A stretch of DNA of 64,000 bases, from the NCBI GenBank assembly GCA_029861535.1, contig JAOTZC010000003.1, positions 1 to 64,000 of the forward strand. Direction: 5' to 3'. The translations under genes and the position numbers were made by a program. The notes beneath the pieces are model-generated. The model had not been told where the DNA came from and ran no database searches. It worked only from the letters and a program-made list of their open reading frames with translations. The stretch comes from Gammaproteobacteria bacterium (lineage in GTDB: Bacteria > Pseudomonadota > Gammaproteobacteria > Steroidobacterales > Woeseiaceae). Below, piece by piece: positions 37,501 through 48,074 of this stretch (positions are counted from its first letter, which is position 1; each line of letters starts with the position of its first letter).

Positions 37501-38617
37501 AGGCGCGCCGTGGAAAGATACCTGGTACGTCGGTGTCGGTTCAGTATGGCACGCGGAATTCAGCGGTGTTCCCGAGAGCGAGTCAGGCAATCAGGGCGCC
37601 AGCGTGCGCATGGCTGAGTTCCATCCGCGCGGCGGCGAATCGTTGCAGATCATTGCGAGCCGGCCCGAAGCTGCCGAAGGCTCAACGTTGGCGTTCGACT
37701 CCGTCGATGTCAGCATCGAACAGGGTGCGCGGTCTCGGAACACGACGCTGTCGCTAAGTTATCGAAGTACCCGGGGTGCCCAGCATATTATCCGGCTCCC
37801 GGAAGGTGCTGAAGTCACGGATGTATCGATCGATGGCAACCACGAACCATTGCGCGCGGAAAACGGTGAACTAACGCTGCCGATTCTGCCGGGCAAACAC
37901 GCTATCGAAATCAAATGGCGTGAAGACGGAAATGTCTCCTGGGTGTCTAGGACAGCAACGATTGATGTCGGCGCGGCGTCGAGCAATATATCGTCGAATC
38001 TTAGCCTGCCGGAGAATCGTTGGCTGTTAGCGACAAGCGGTCCAAGGCTTGGTCCGGCGGTCTTGTATTGGTCCGAGCTTGCCGTATTGATCATGCTCGC
38101 GCTGATTCTGGGGCGTGTTGACTGGACGCCACTGAAAACACATCACTGGCTCCTGCTCGGTGTCGGTTTCAGCACATTTAGCTGGCCCGTGCTCGGCTTT
38201 GTTGCGGTCTGGATTCTCGCCGTTGGCGCACGCGACAAGTGGCGCTTCGACGGCCCATGGTGGCGCTATAATTTGGCGCAGGTGGGAATCGTCTTGCTGA
38301 CCGTCGTTGCGTTGGTATCCATCGTTTCCAGCCTACCGATGGGACTATTGGGGACGCCGGACATGCATGTAACCGGCAACGATTCTTTCGGCAATTACCT
38401 GTCGTGGTTCGCCGACCGTAGCGAATCGACAATTCCAGTTGCTAAGGCGATGTCCGTGCCGATGTGGATCTACAAAGGTCTGATACTGGGCTGGGCATTG
38501 TGGCTGAGCTTCGCTTTGTTAAAGTGGTTACCTTGGACATGGCAGTGTTTCGCGCGCGACGGATTTTTTCGCTCGCGAAAAAGCGACCAAACGGACACAT
38601 CGACTAGCGAGGCGTGA
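34535..38617 (+). CDS. 1360-aa polytopic membrane protein of unknown function
   Basis: I do not recognise a family. The protein starts with a signal peptide (FRLVLFSLLLSTTTAYSA), then a beta-rich extracytoplasmic region to about residue 470. Four hydrophobic helices follow (about 474-567, e.g. LLDFFLVLIITIAAW and GLSTLLLVFALVPFVAGQL). A loop at 568-670 holds LEEIMVTGAQIAS (about residues 618-630), like the EEI(V)VTG TonB-box region of TonB-dependent receptors. Two helices, the second ending IPEARA like a signal cleavage site, lead to another beta-rich region (about 740-1165) and four C-terminal helices. GGAGGG precedes the ATG. The stop directly adjoins the next GTG. Such architecture suggests an envelope scaffold or transporter-like role, but that is speculation. 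Confidence 0.8.
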   Translation: MSSTFRLVLFSLLLSTTTAYSADVYIPSELQGWEAWVLEGKEYRDCPFYFNRGSSDRGDYVCAWPSTLDLSVDENGGRFTQQWTVTAEDAWLPLPGNTAYWPDQVTANGSPVAVVEHDGMPSVRVQPGRYRLNGRFEWDDRPGVLRVPPQSGLVALTVNGQRIAKPEIDRNGVFLGERKRETQARDAVSVQVYRLVLDDVPTRLVTQVQIDISGSVREELFGPILPDGFVPLSIQSALPARLEADGQLRVQVRPGRWEVSLTARAPEVLNSITLPEAETNLPDTEIWSYRANDRLRVTAAEGLPPVDPLRVQVPGGWSELPAFRIARGESLEITERSRGMAAADNDLGLGRKMWLDFGGGGFVVQDKISGTMRADWRLDMQLPFALKSATEGDENLLITTGDEEGQTGIEIREADLDVLALGRSETRASMPVTGWDARFVDVDTVLYLPPGHKLLAAPGVDAADGSWVGQWELLDFFLVLIITIAAWKLFGRTSGIIALLALTLSYHEINAPAWLWLNLLVAIALLRVAPAGKLLNAVRGYLGLSTLLLVFALVPFVAGQLRVAIYPQLEPQWNLWQYGRTYNGGLAPTTLSVEEDVPARARLAEKEAMFATDRVESLEEIMVTGAQIASTNFARYAPNAIVQAGPGIPSWQWNAYRLTWSGPVDAEQTMRLVVLSRWAVTLLRFVEVLLLLLFTAVLAAEVIKKRWTLPGGLNIGRSATTCLLTGLIAVSMLGIPEARAELPDRDLLNELQNRLLQPPDCVPRCAEIVAADVDIGESTVSMRLTINALEEVAIPLPGSLRGWRPDAVVVEGSSSAQVLRGANQNLWLRVPIGRHVVSISGSAAVADSLEIAFPTPPRVIEASGDGWFIAGIKDRRLLSGSLQLTRLQTDEGGDGAPRWESSRFPPFVHVSRTVELGLDWRVTTTVQRIAPMQGALTLQLPLIEGETVLTDDMTVDDGKILVSMNPTQRTASWQSNLPRTSPLVLSSAAGAPWKDTWYVGVGSVWHAEFSGVPESESGNQGASVRMAEFHPRGGESLQIIASRPEAAEGSTLAFDSVDVSIEQGARSRNTTLSLSYRSTRGAQHIIRLPEGAEVTDVSIDGNHEPLRAENGELTLPILPGKHAIEIKWREDGNVSWVSRTATIDVGAASSNISSNLSLPENRWLLATSGPRLGPAVLYWSELAVLIMLALILGRVDWTPLKTHHWLLLGVGFSTFSWPVLGFVAVWILAVGARDKWRFDGPWWRYNLAQVGIVLLTVVALVSIVSSLPMGLLGTPDMHVTGNDSFGNYLSWFADRSESTIPVAKAMSVPMWIYKGLILGWALWLSFALLKWLPWTWQCFARDGFFRSRKSDQTDTSTSEA

Positions 38618-39226
38618 GTGAGTTATTGGCGAGTTAGCTGGGTAATTATTTTCATCGCGGTGTTGGTCTGGTCGGGCATCAATCCGAAGGACACGACGAC
38701 CTGGGTTCTCGAGGTGCTACCCGCGCTCATTGCCATCGTCATCCTGTTTTGGACTCGCGAGCGCTTCCCGCTAACGACGCTGACTTACACATTAATTCTG
38801 ATCCACTGCATTATCCTAATGGTTGGCGGCCACTATACCTATGCCGAAGTGCCGATCGGCGACTATGTCGGCGAGTTGCTTGGACATAGTCGAAATAACT
38901 ACGACAAGCTTGGCCATGTTGCGCAGGGCTTCATTCCAGCAATTGTCACCCGCGAAATCGTCATTCGGCTCGGCGTCTTTCGATCGCAGGCTTGGATGAG
39001 CTTTTTCGTTGTCGCGATGTGTCTTGGTATCAGTGCCTTTTATGAACTGATCGAGTGGTGGGTTGCATTGCTTTCGGAAGAAGCTGCGGACGCGTTTCTC
39101 GGCACGCAAGGCTATGTGTGGGATACCCAATCGGATATGGGTTGGGCGCTGTTCGGTGCAGTTATGGCGCTTATCACGCTGAGTGCAGTTCATGACAAGC
39201 AACTGCGCAGTAAATTGCGACAATGA
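38618..39226 (+). CDS. DUF2238 (YjdF-type) membrane protein
   Basis: The 202-aa protein has about six helices. The conserved segment YDKLGHVAQGFIPAIVTREI with FYELIEWW and the late QGYVWDTQSDMGWALFGA are the YjdF/DUF2238 hallmarks. It starts with GTG immediately after the stop of the 1360-aa protein, with no gap, so the two are probably co-translated. Function is not known. Confidence 0.85.
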   Translation: MSYWRVSWVIIFIAVLVWSGINPKDTTTWVLEVLPALIAIVILFWTRERFPLTTLTYTLILIHCIILMVGGHYTYAEVPIGDYVGELLGHSRNNYDKLGHVAQGFIPAIVTREIVIRLGVFRSQAWMSFFVVAMCLGISAFYELIEWWVALLSEEAADAFLGTQGYVWDTQSDMGWALFGAVMALITLSAVHDKQLRSKLRQ

Positions 39227-39227
39227 T

Positions 39228-39971
39228 ATGCGAAGCTCAACGTCGATACTGAGTTTGCTCACCATGTTCTTTGTATCCGGCGCATTGCAGGCATCCGAGT
39301 GCGTCGTGCTGTTGCATGGCCTGGTTCGCAGCGCATCGTCGATGGAGCGCATGCAGGAGGCGTTGGCCGACGAGGGATTTGAGACGATCAACATTGAGTA
39401 TCCGTCGCGCGACTATCCGATCGATGAGCTCGCGACGTTAGCGGTTGATGCCGGCCTTGCGGGATGCCGTGCCAATGACGATGTCACTCGTGTGCATTTC
39501 GTAACACACTCTCTTGGTGGGATACTCGTTCGGCAATATTTGTCGCAAAAAGAAATTGCAGATCTTGGCCGTGTAGTAATGTTGGCGCCGCCTAATCAAG
39601 GTAGCGCCGCCGTGGACAGGTTGCGCGATGTACCCGGATTCGACTGGTTAAATGGCCCAGCCGGGCGACAACTTGGTAAAGGCGAAGACAGCGTTCCATT
39701 AAAGCTCGGCCCGGCAAATTTCGAAGTGGGTGTTATCGCGGGCAATCGCTCGATCGATCCGCTGACGTCGGCAGTTTTGCCGAATCCGGATGACGGCCGA
39801 GTTTCAGTCGAGGACACCAAGCTCGAAGGAATGGCCGACTTCGTCATCGTGGAGCACTCGCATGCTTTTATGATGCGAATGCGCGAGACGATCAGTCTGA
39901 CCGTCCACTTTCTGCGCGACGGACGATTCGGTAGCGACCCGCCGGACGCCGGTCAGCCCGCCGCTAATTGA
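39228..39971 (+). CDS. Secreted lipase-like alpha/beta hydrolase
   Basis: From ATG 39228 the protein is 247 aa with a signal peptide (TSILSLLTMFFVSGALQA). The oxyanion strand VVLLHGLVRSASSM and the nucleophile elbow HFVTHSLGGILVRQYL (Ser) are intact, followed by VVMLAPPNQGS, as in triacylglycerol-lipase/PGAP1-like proteins. The terminal HSHAF may supply the catalytic histidine. The track start at 39183 runs back into the YjdF-type gene. It is the periplasmic partner of two membrane genes in the same direction. Confidence 0.85.
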   Translation: MRSSTSILSLLTMFFVSGALQASECVVLLHGLVRSASSMERMQEALADEGFETINIEYPSRDYPIDELATLAVDAGLAGCRANDDVTRVHFVTHSLGGILVRQYLSQKEIADLGRVVMLAPPNQGSAAVDRLRDVPGFDWLNGPAGRQLGKGEDSVPLKLGPANFEVGVIAGNRSIDPLTSAVLPNPDDGRVSVEDTKLEGMADFVIVEHSHAFMMRMRETISLTVHFLRDGRFGSDPPDAGQPAAN

Positions 39972-40028
39972 CGCGTAAATATCTGATTTTATTTGTTATC
40001 CTCGACAAAAATCGACTTTGGAAACTGA

Positions 40029-40916
40029 ATGCGTCAGCGGCAATGTGCATTCCTTACGATGCAAAATCCTGGTGACTTCGTTACCGATTACGACTTGAGT
40101 ATTGCGCCGATGGCTGAACTCGGCTGGCGGGTCGTGCTCGTCAACTGGCGCGATCGGTCAATTGCCTGGGAGGATTTTGACGCGGTCTACATCTGTACGC
40201 CTTGGGACTACCTGGAAGATCCTGCGTTGTTTCTTGATGTCCTCGACACTATCGACAAATCGACTGCGGTGCTGGTCAATGATCTTGCGTTGGTTCACTG
40301 GACACTCGAAAAGACCTACTTGAAGGACCTCGAGGAACGCGGCGCCGACGTCGTACCAAGCACCTGGTATCCAGAATTCGATGCAGAAAATGCCGACGTG
40401 TTTTTTTCAGAGCACAATACTGACAAGCTTGTTCTCAAACCTTTGATCGGTGCAAACGCCGTGGACACCTTCGTACTGACGAAACCGATCGGCGATACAC
40501 TTTGCCGCGAGCTCACGGAGACATTTCGCGATCGACCGTTTTTCGTGCAGCCATTTATCGCCAACATACAATCTGAAGGCGAGTTTTCGCTGTTCTTTCT
40601 GGGTGACGCCTACAGCCACGCGATTCTGAAAACACCGAAAGCGGGTGACTTCCGTGTACAGGAAGAACATGGCGCTGAAATCAAGGCCATTACTCCGCCG
40701 GACAGACTGATTGATATCGCAACTCGCACAATGGGCTTGGTAAAGCCGGAGCCGGTCTACGCGCGCATTGATTTTGTACGCGACGACGATGACCGCTACC
40801 TGCTGATGGAACTGGAATTGATCGAACCGTCCCTATATCTACGAACAGACTCTGGGGCGGCAATGCGCTTCGCGGCGGCATTCGACGCTCACGTTCGAAA
40901 TCGATCGCAAGACTAA
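40029..40916 (+). CDS. ATP-grasp superfamily enzyme
   Basis: ATP-grasp enzymes join a carboxylate to an amine or thiol through an acylphosphate. The 295-aa protein has VLKPLIGANAVDTF (ATP-binding lysine region), FFVQPFIANIQSEGEFSLFFLG and YLLMELELIEPSLYL, where the acidic residues would bind magnesium. The opening FLTMQNPGDFVTDYDLSIAPMAELGWRVVLVNWRD and CTPWDYLEDP recall the subgroup of small stand-alone members. The product is unknown. A palindromic repeat follows the stop. Confidence 0.8.
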   Translation: MRQRQCAFLTMQNPGDFVTDYDLSIAPMAELGWRVVLVNWRDRSIAWEDFDAVYICTPWDYLEDPALFLDVLDTIDKSTAVLVNDLALVHWTLEKTYLKDLEERGADVVPSTWYPEFDAENADVFFSEHNTDKLVLKPLIGANAVDTFVLTKPIGDTLCRELTETFRDRPFFVQPFIANIQSEGEFSLFFLGDAYSHAILKTPKAGDFRVQEEHGAEIKAITPPDRLIDIATRTMGLVKPEPVYARIDFVRDDDDRYLLMELELIEPSLYLRTDSGAAMRFAAAFDAHVRNRSQD

Positions 40917-40927
40917 TGTCGAATCGA

Positions 40928-41011
40928 GGGTTGGGGGGACAATGCTTTTCATCGGAAGTAAAGCGCAACGCAGTGAGCCATGACGATGAGAAGCGTTGTC
41001 CCCCCAGCCCC
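40928..41011. repeat. Long imperfect palindrome with conserved core, copy B
   Basis: GGTTGGGGGGACAATGCTTT (from 40929) pairs with the far arm AAGCGTTGTCCCCCCAGCCC. The reverse complement shares its inner 51 nt with copy A at 14653-14704, with one gap. The outer arms are unrelated in sequence to those of copy A but also pair with each other. It lies between the convergent ATP-grasp and uvrA genes, where it could act as a bidirectional transcription barrier. The GGGGACA end recalls the REP-like repeat at 996-1058. Confidence 0.8.
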
Positions 41012-41023
41012 ATGTCACCCACG

Positions 41024-43900
<2,877 letters not shown>

Positions 43901-44001
43901 GCAGAGTCAGGCAAGAATCAAGCGCTCGTCGGCCAACCTGCTAATATACGCCGCCCTCCGATGCAGGCGCAAAGCCAAACCTGTAACAAATCTATTAGCC
44001 G

Positions 44002-45183
44002 ATGCCCGACGAATCTCCAATCGCCGCAATGCTAGGTGCCGAAAAGCGTGCCATCGGCGTCATTGCCGCCATCACAATGCTCCGCATGCTGGGCTTGTTT
44101 GCGCTGTTGCCGGTGTTGTCGCTGTACGTTGCAGGCTTCGAGGATGCGACGCCGATCCTCATCGGCCTCGCCGTTGGTGCGTACGGTCTAACGCAGGCCG
44201 GCCTGCAGATTCCGCTGGGCGCCTTGTCCGATCGAATCGGGCGAGTGCCGGTCATTCTCGGCGGCTTGGCAATTTTCGCCATCGGCAGCGCTGTCGCGGG
44301 ACTAAGCGACACGATATACGGCGTGATAGCGGGGCGTCTGCTGCAAGGTGCTGGCGCGATTTCAGCGACACTTACGGCGTTGATTTCAGACGCAACACGC
44401 GCCCAGGTGCGAACCCGATCGATGGCCGTATTCGGTATCAGCATTGGCGCGGCCTTTTTTGTCGCAATGGTCTTCGGTCCGTGGTTCGCGGCGCAATTCG
44501 GCGTGCGGGCATTGTTTTTATTCGCGTTCGTCGTTGCATTTCTGGCTGGCGCGCTTTTGTTGGCGTTGCCCGACACGATCGAGCGTCCGGCGGTGCCGCG
44601 CCAGTGGCGGTTCGCGGACACACTCAGGCCTGAGATGCTGCGACTGGACTTCTACGTATTTCTATTGCACGCAATTATGACGGCGAGTTTCGTTGCGCTG
44701 CCGTTCTTGCTCAGCATTTCGCTCGAACTAGCATTGACGTCTCACTGGAAAGTTTACATCGCAGCGATATTGGTATCGCTGATTGGCACCGTGCCGCTGA
44801 TCCTCAAAGACGAGCGGCAGGGCAAAGGCAGCACGGTCGCCATTGCCGTGCTACTGATCCTCGTCGGCGAGCTAGCCCTGAGCTTTGTGGCTTATTCGAC
44901 TGTGACGGTGTTTGCCGCGCTGGCATTGTTTTTTGCCGGGTTTAACTTTCTGGAGGCCGGATTGCCGGCACGGCTTTCGCTGCTCGCAGACGACGATTCC
45001 CGGGGCGCGTCGCTGGGTGTGTTTTCGAGTTCGCAATTCCTTGGAGCGTTCGCTGGCGGCTTGATCGGCGGCCGCTTTCTTGTCGATGGACGACCGGAAA
45101 ACGTGTTCTTTGTGTGCGCCTTGCTGGCTGCAATCTGGCTGGCCTCTCATGGATTCGGCCGTTCACGGCAAACGGCCGAATAA
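44002..45183 (+). CDS. Major facilitator superfamily transporter (YajR-like)
   Basis: A 393-aa inner-membrane transporter with about 12 helices. The loop 2-3 signature is [16 protein letters not shown], with [34 protein letters not shown] resembling the drug-proton antiporter motif C region of YajR-type proteins. It lacks the C-terminal YAM domain of E. coli YajR. Substrates are unknown. It is divergent from uvrA and followed by ssb, which has its own promoter. Confidence 0.88.
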   Translation: MPDESPIAAMLGAEKRAIGVIAAITMLRMLGLFALLPVLSLYVAGFEDATPILIGLAVGAYGLTQAGLQIPLGALSDRIGRVPVILGGLAIFAIGSAVAGLSDTIYGVIAGRLLQGAGAISATLTALISDATRAQVRTRSMAVFGISIGAAFFVAMVFGPWFAAQFGVRALFLFAFVVAFLAGALLLALPDTIERPAVPRQWRFADTLRPEMLRLDFYVFLLHAIMTASFVALPFLLSISLELALTSHWKVYIAAILVSLIGTVPLILKDERQGKGSTVAIAVLLILVGELALSFVAYSTVTVFAALALFFAGFNFLEAGLPARLSLLADDDSRGASLGVFSSSQFLGAFAGGLIGGRFLVDGRPENVFFVCALLAAIWLASHGFGRSRQTAE

Positions 45184-45208
45184 AGCGCAGATTTGTCGAG
45201 AAATCAGG

Positions 45209-45237
45209 CTGGCAATTGCCCCGCCAGGCTCTACAAT
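45209..45237 (+). promoter_or_regulatory. Sigma70-type promoter upstream of ssb
   Basis: CTGGCA (45209-45214) and TACAAT (45232-45237) are separated by exactly 17 bp. The expected start is near 45244, about 84 nt before the ssb ATG. No LexA-box was seen. Confidence 0.5.
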
Positions 45238-45327
45238 AAGCGACCCTCGAAGGTGGCAAGGCCCATTTTCTGAGCCATAAAAACACGATCTTGAAAGATC
45301 AGACACAGCAGAAACAGAGGACCGGAC

Positions 45328-45792
45328 ATGGCGCGCGGAATCAATAAAGTCATCCTAGTAGGCAATCTCGGGCAGGACCCCGAAACGCGCTATATGCCAT
45401 CAGGTAGCGCAGTCACCAACATCACGGTCGCGACCAACGAGTCGTGGAAGGATAAGCAGACTGGCGAGCAGAAGGATCGAACTGAATGGCACAAGGTCGC
45501 TATGTTTAATCGTCTCGCCGAAATCGCGGCCGAATACCTACGAAAAGGCTCGCAGGTGTATATCGAGGGCAAACTTCGCACTCGCAAGTGGCAGGATCGA
45601 GACGGTAACGATCGATACACGACCGAAGTCATCGCCGACGAGATGCAAATGCTGGGGGGCCGCGGTGGTGGTGGCTCTCGCGGCGGCGGCAGTAGTGGTG
45701 GCGACGAGGGTGACAGCAGCGGTGGCGGCAAACGCGGCGGCCAGCAGAGCGCACCGCCGGCCGACGATTTCGATGATGACATTCCGTTCTAA
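45328..45792 (+). CDS. ssb: Single-stranded DNA-binding protein
   Basis: SSB coats single-stranded DNA and recruits repair and replication proteins. The 154-aa protein has the OB fold ([42 protein letters not shown]), a Gly/Ser-rich linker ([16 protein letters not shown]) and the conserved acidic C-terminal tail DDFDDDIPF. It overlaps the convergent permease gene by 4 nt at the 3' ends. Confidence 0.97.
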   Translation: MARGINKVILVGNLGQDPETRYMPSGSAVTNITVATNESWKDKQTGEQKDRTEWHKVAMFNRLAEIAAEYLRKGSQVYIEGKLRTRKWQDRDGNDRYTTEVIADEMQMLGGRGGGGSRGGGSSGGDEGDSSGGGKRGGQQSAPPADDFDDDIPF

Positions 45793-47102
45793 AACGTCGA
45801 GTAGATCAAAGAAAACGCGAGGCTTGCGGCGACAAGACCCACGAGCATTACGGGTAGCCCGGTTCTAAGCCACTGCATTGGGGTGATGCGGGCGCCCGGT
45901 ACGCCGCTTTTTTCCGCCTGTGCGACGACGACGATATTCGCTGTTGCGCCGATGTGTGTGCCATTGCCACCGAGCGCCACGCCGATCGCGAGTGCCCACC
46001 AGAACGGGTAGACGTCAATACCCTCCGCCGACAAGGCGCCAATGATCGGAAGCATCGTAACCGTAAATGGAATATTGTCGATCAATGCGCTGACAATAGC
46101 AGCAACCCACATTAGTGCCAGCGCGGTCACCAGCATCTTGTTCGGATAACGCGCGGCCTCCGCCAGTCGCTCACCGATAAGGTCGAGCAGGCCTGTCGCC
46201 TCGACGCCGCCGACGATGACAAATAGTGAGGCGAAGAAAAGCAGTATCGACCAGTCCACCTGTGTGACAAGTTGGTCGGCATGCGGGCGTACCAGTATTA
46301 GCGCTAATGCGAGGCCGATCAGGCTAACGAAGGACGGGTAATAGCCCAGCTGGCTGTGCGTAAAGAACAGAATAACGACCAGCCCCATGACCGCTAGCAT
46401 TCGGCCCAGCAGCACGGGCTCTCGAATGGCCTTCTTTTCATCAAGATCGAATTGCACCGGTTCGCTGTTGCGAGGGCGCAGATCCTTGCGGAAGAAAACC
46501 AACAGTATCAGCAAGGTCGCGACCCATGGTGCCGCGACAATCGGCGCCATGTTAACGAGGAATGTCACGAAGTCGATACCGGCGGCGCTGCCAATCATGA
46601 TGTTGGGCGGGTCACCAACAAGCGTCGTTGCGCCGCCGATGTTCGAGAGCATGGCTAGCGTGATCAAGAACGGCGCCGGGTTCAGATTGAGCAGGCGCGT
46701 GACCAGAATAGTTAGCGGGGCGAAAATGATCACGGTGGTGACGTTGTCGAGAATCATGCTCAACACGCTGATCACAACGCCCAGGTAAATCAAAAGTCGT
46801 TTCGGGTTGCCGCCGGCTGCCTTCGCCAGGCGGATTGCCAGGTATTCGAACATTCCGGTCGGTCGCAGCAGCGCCACCAACAACATCATGCCCATCAGCA
46901 GCAGGATGGTGTTTGAATCGATGGATAACAGCGCGGCTTCCTGGCTGTAAAAACCCAACCAGCCGCCGACTCCGACCATGACGACGGCACCAGCCAGAGC
47001 AGCGTAGGTTCGATGCAGCCATTCGCTGAAGATCATCACGTATGCGCCAAACAGAATGGCTGCGGCCACCCACATGGAACCAATATCGCTGTGCGATTCC
47101 AT
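45789..47102 (-). CDS. ArsB/NhaD-superfamily permease (SLC13-like)
   Basis: The 437-aa protein has about 11-12 helices. Characteristic segments are [64 protein letters not shown] and [23 protein letters not shown], the repeated Asp-Asn and Gly-rich hairpin regions of this family. Substrates in the family include arsenite, Na+/H+ and dicarboxylate or sulfate; none can be chosen here. It is in an operon with a CBS-domain gene 5 nt upstream. Confidence 0.88.
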   Translation of the reverse strand: MESHSDIGSMWVAAAILFGAYVMIFSEWLHRTYAALAGAVVMVGVGGWLGFYSQEAALLSIDSNTILLLMGMMLLVALLRPTGMFEYLAIRLAKAAGGNPKRLLIYLGVVISVLSMILDNVTTVIIFAPLTILVTRLLNLNPAPFLITLAMLSNIGGATTLVGDPPNIMIGSAAGIDFVTFLVNMAPIVAAPWVATLLILLVFFRKDLRPRNSEPVQFDLDEKKAIREPVLLGRMLAVMGLVVILFFTHSQLGYYPSFVSLIGLALALILVRPHADQLVTQVDWSILLFFASLFVIVGGVEATGLLDLIGERLAEAARYPNKMLVTALALMWVAAIVSALIDNIPFTVTMLPIIGALSAEGIDVYPFWWALAIGVALGGNGTHIGATANIVVVAQAEKSGVPGARITPMQWLRTGLPVMLVGLVAASLAFSLIYSTF

Positions 47103-47107
47103 CGCAG

Positions 47108-47560
47108 TTAGGAATTCCGATCCAGTAAGTGGCGTGCCAAGGACACAATACTCAGCGTACCGCGGTAATTATGTTCGTCGTCGATCACGAACAGATACGT
47201 GGTGTCATGGCTTTCCATGACGGCCAGCGCCTTCGCCAGCGGCGACGCGGGCGTGATTGTGGCCGCGTCGCTTAGGATGAAGTCATCGATAGTCAGATCG
47301 AGCAGCCATTGCTCTTTGATTTCCGGAAATTGCAGACCTTCGATGCTATCGCCCAGCAGCCGAGCGTGTTCGATCATGGCTTGCGGAATACAGACCTCTC
47401 CAAGCACATGACGGATGGACGCCTTACCGACGATCTCACCGCTAGCTCCCCGATACGGCAGCCCGGCTACATCAGCTTTCACGCATTCTGTGAAAAGTTC
47501 GCGGACCGTCATTCCGGGTACGGCTACCGCCGTTGGCACTGCAAACTGTGTGAGGCTCAT
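47108..47560 (-). CDS. CBS-domain protein
   Basis: The 150-aa protein holds a CBS pair: GMTVRELFTECVKADVAGLPYRGASGEIVGKASIRHVL (first half) and PASPLAKALAVMESHDTTYLFVIDDEHNYRGTLSIVSLARHLL (second half). CBS pairs bind adenosine nucleotides and regulate partner proteins. Being directly upstream of the permease gene, it is likely a regulator of that transporter. Confidence 0.85.
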   Translation of the reverse strand: MSLTQFAVPTAVAVPGMTVRELFTECVKADVAGLPYRGASGEIVGKASIRHVLGEVCIPQAMIEHARLLGDSIEGLQFPEIKEQWLLDLTIDDFILSDAATITPASPLAKALAVMESHDTTYLFVIDDEHNYRGTLSIVSLARHLLDRNS

Positions 47561-47601
47561 TCCTGCGCTCTCAGTAGCGGATGATTAAGCAGTAACGACA
47601 A

Positions 47602-47826
47602 TTATATGCCGCTCGATCGGCAAGCGGCGTAAGGACCAATCCCTATCAGGTCGGTCCGTGCAGTAGTGTCGTGATGTTCCGCTTTGTAATCTGGCCACAA
47701 CGCGGCGATGCGATGACCCCGGCAGGCAGTGACTGCTTCGCGCTTGTGGTGTACGATCGCGCGCCACAACGCGGGGAAATGGAGAATACTCACTTCTTGC
47801 GCCGTGAATAACTGCCATATTGTCAT
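47602..47826 (-). CDS. Possible small protein, uncertain
   Basis: A 74-aa frame from the ATG at 47826 (79 aa from GTG 47841) reads MTIWQLFTAQEVSILHFPAL and on to HHDTTARTDLIGIGPYAACRS. A different overlapping frame (47585-47818) also stays open. I know no family match, and the ribosome-binding site is weak. The interval between the CBS gene and the sulfurylase otherwise holds no gene; it may be a real small gene or intergenic DNA. Confidence 0.3.
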   Translation of the reverse strand: MTIWQLFTAQEVSILHFPALWRAIVHHKREAVTACRGHRIAALWPDYKAEHHDTTARTDLIGIGPYAACRSSGI

Positions 47827-47841
47827 GTTTCTGTGTCTCAC

Positions 47842-48074
47842 ACTCAGAGTAACTTATTGATAAATAAGGTAATGTATAAGTAGTTCCATGCCCACAGATA
47901 CATACAGGGTTTCTAAACTAGGGGCCGACTGTATGAATACCTGGCACGACGAAGTGACGTTGCTGGCGCGTGCCGCATTTCACACAATCGACTGAGACAC
48001 GGAGCGTCGCACGCGACGCTTCGAATCGTTACGATTGCGAACTTTTTGACGAAAAACCAAAGGATTGAATAAGT
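47842..48074 (+). other. Upstream region of the sulfate-activation gene with two palindromes
   Basis: No gene is seen in these 233 nt. CTTATT-GATA-AATAAG (47853-47868) is an AT-rich dyad that could be an operator. AGCGTCGC-AC-GCGACGCT (48003-48020) is a perfect GC-rich inverted repeat, followed by a second partial stem (cgaatcg.../cgattgcg) and ACTTTTTG, a possible leader structure or attenuator-like element before the ATG at 48075. AAGGA lies 10 nt before that ATG. No clear -35/-10 pair was found. Confidence 0.45.
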
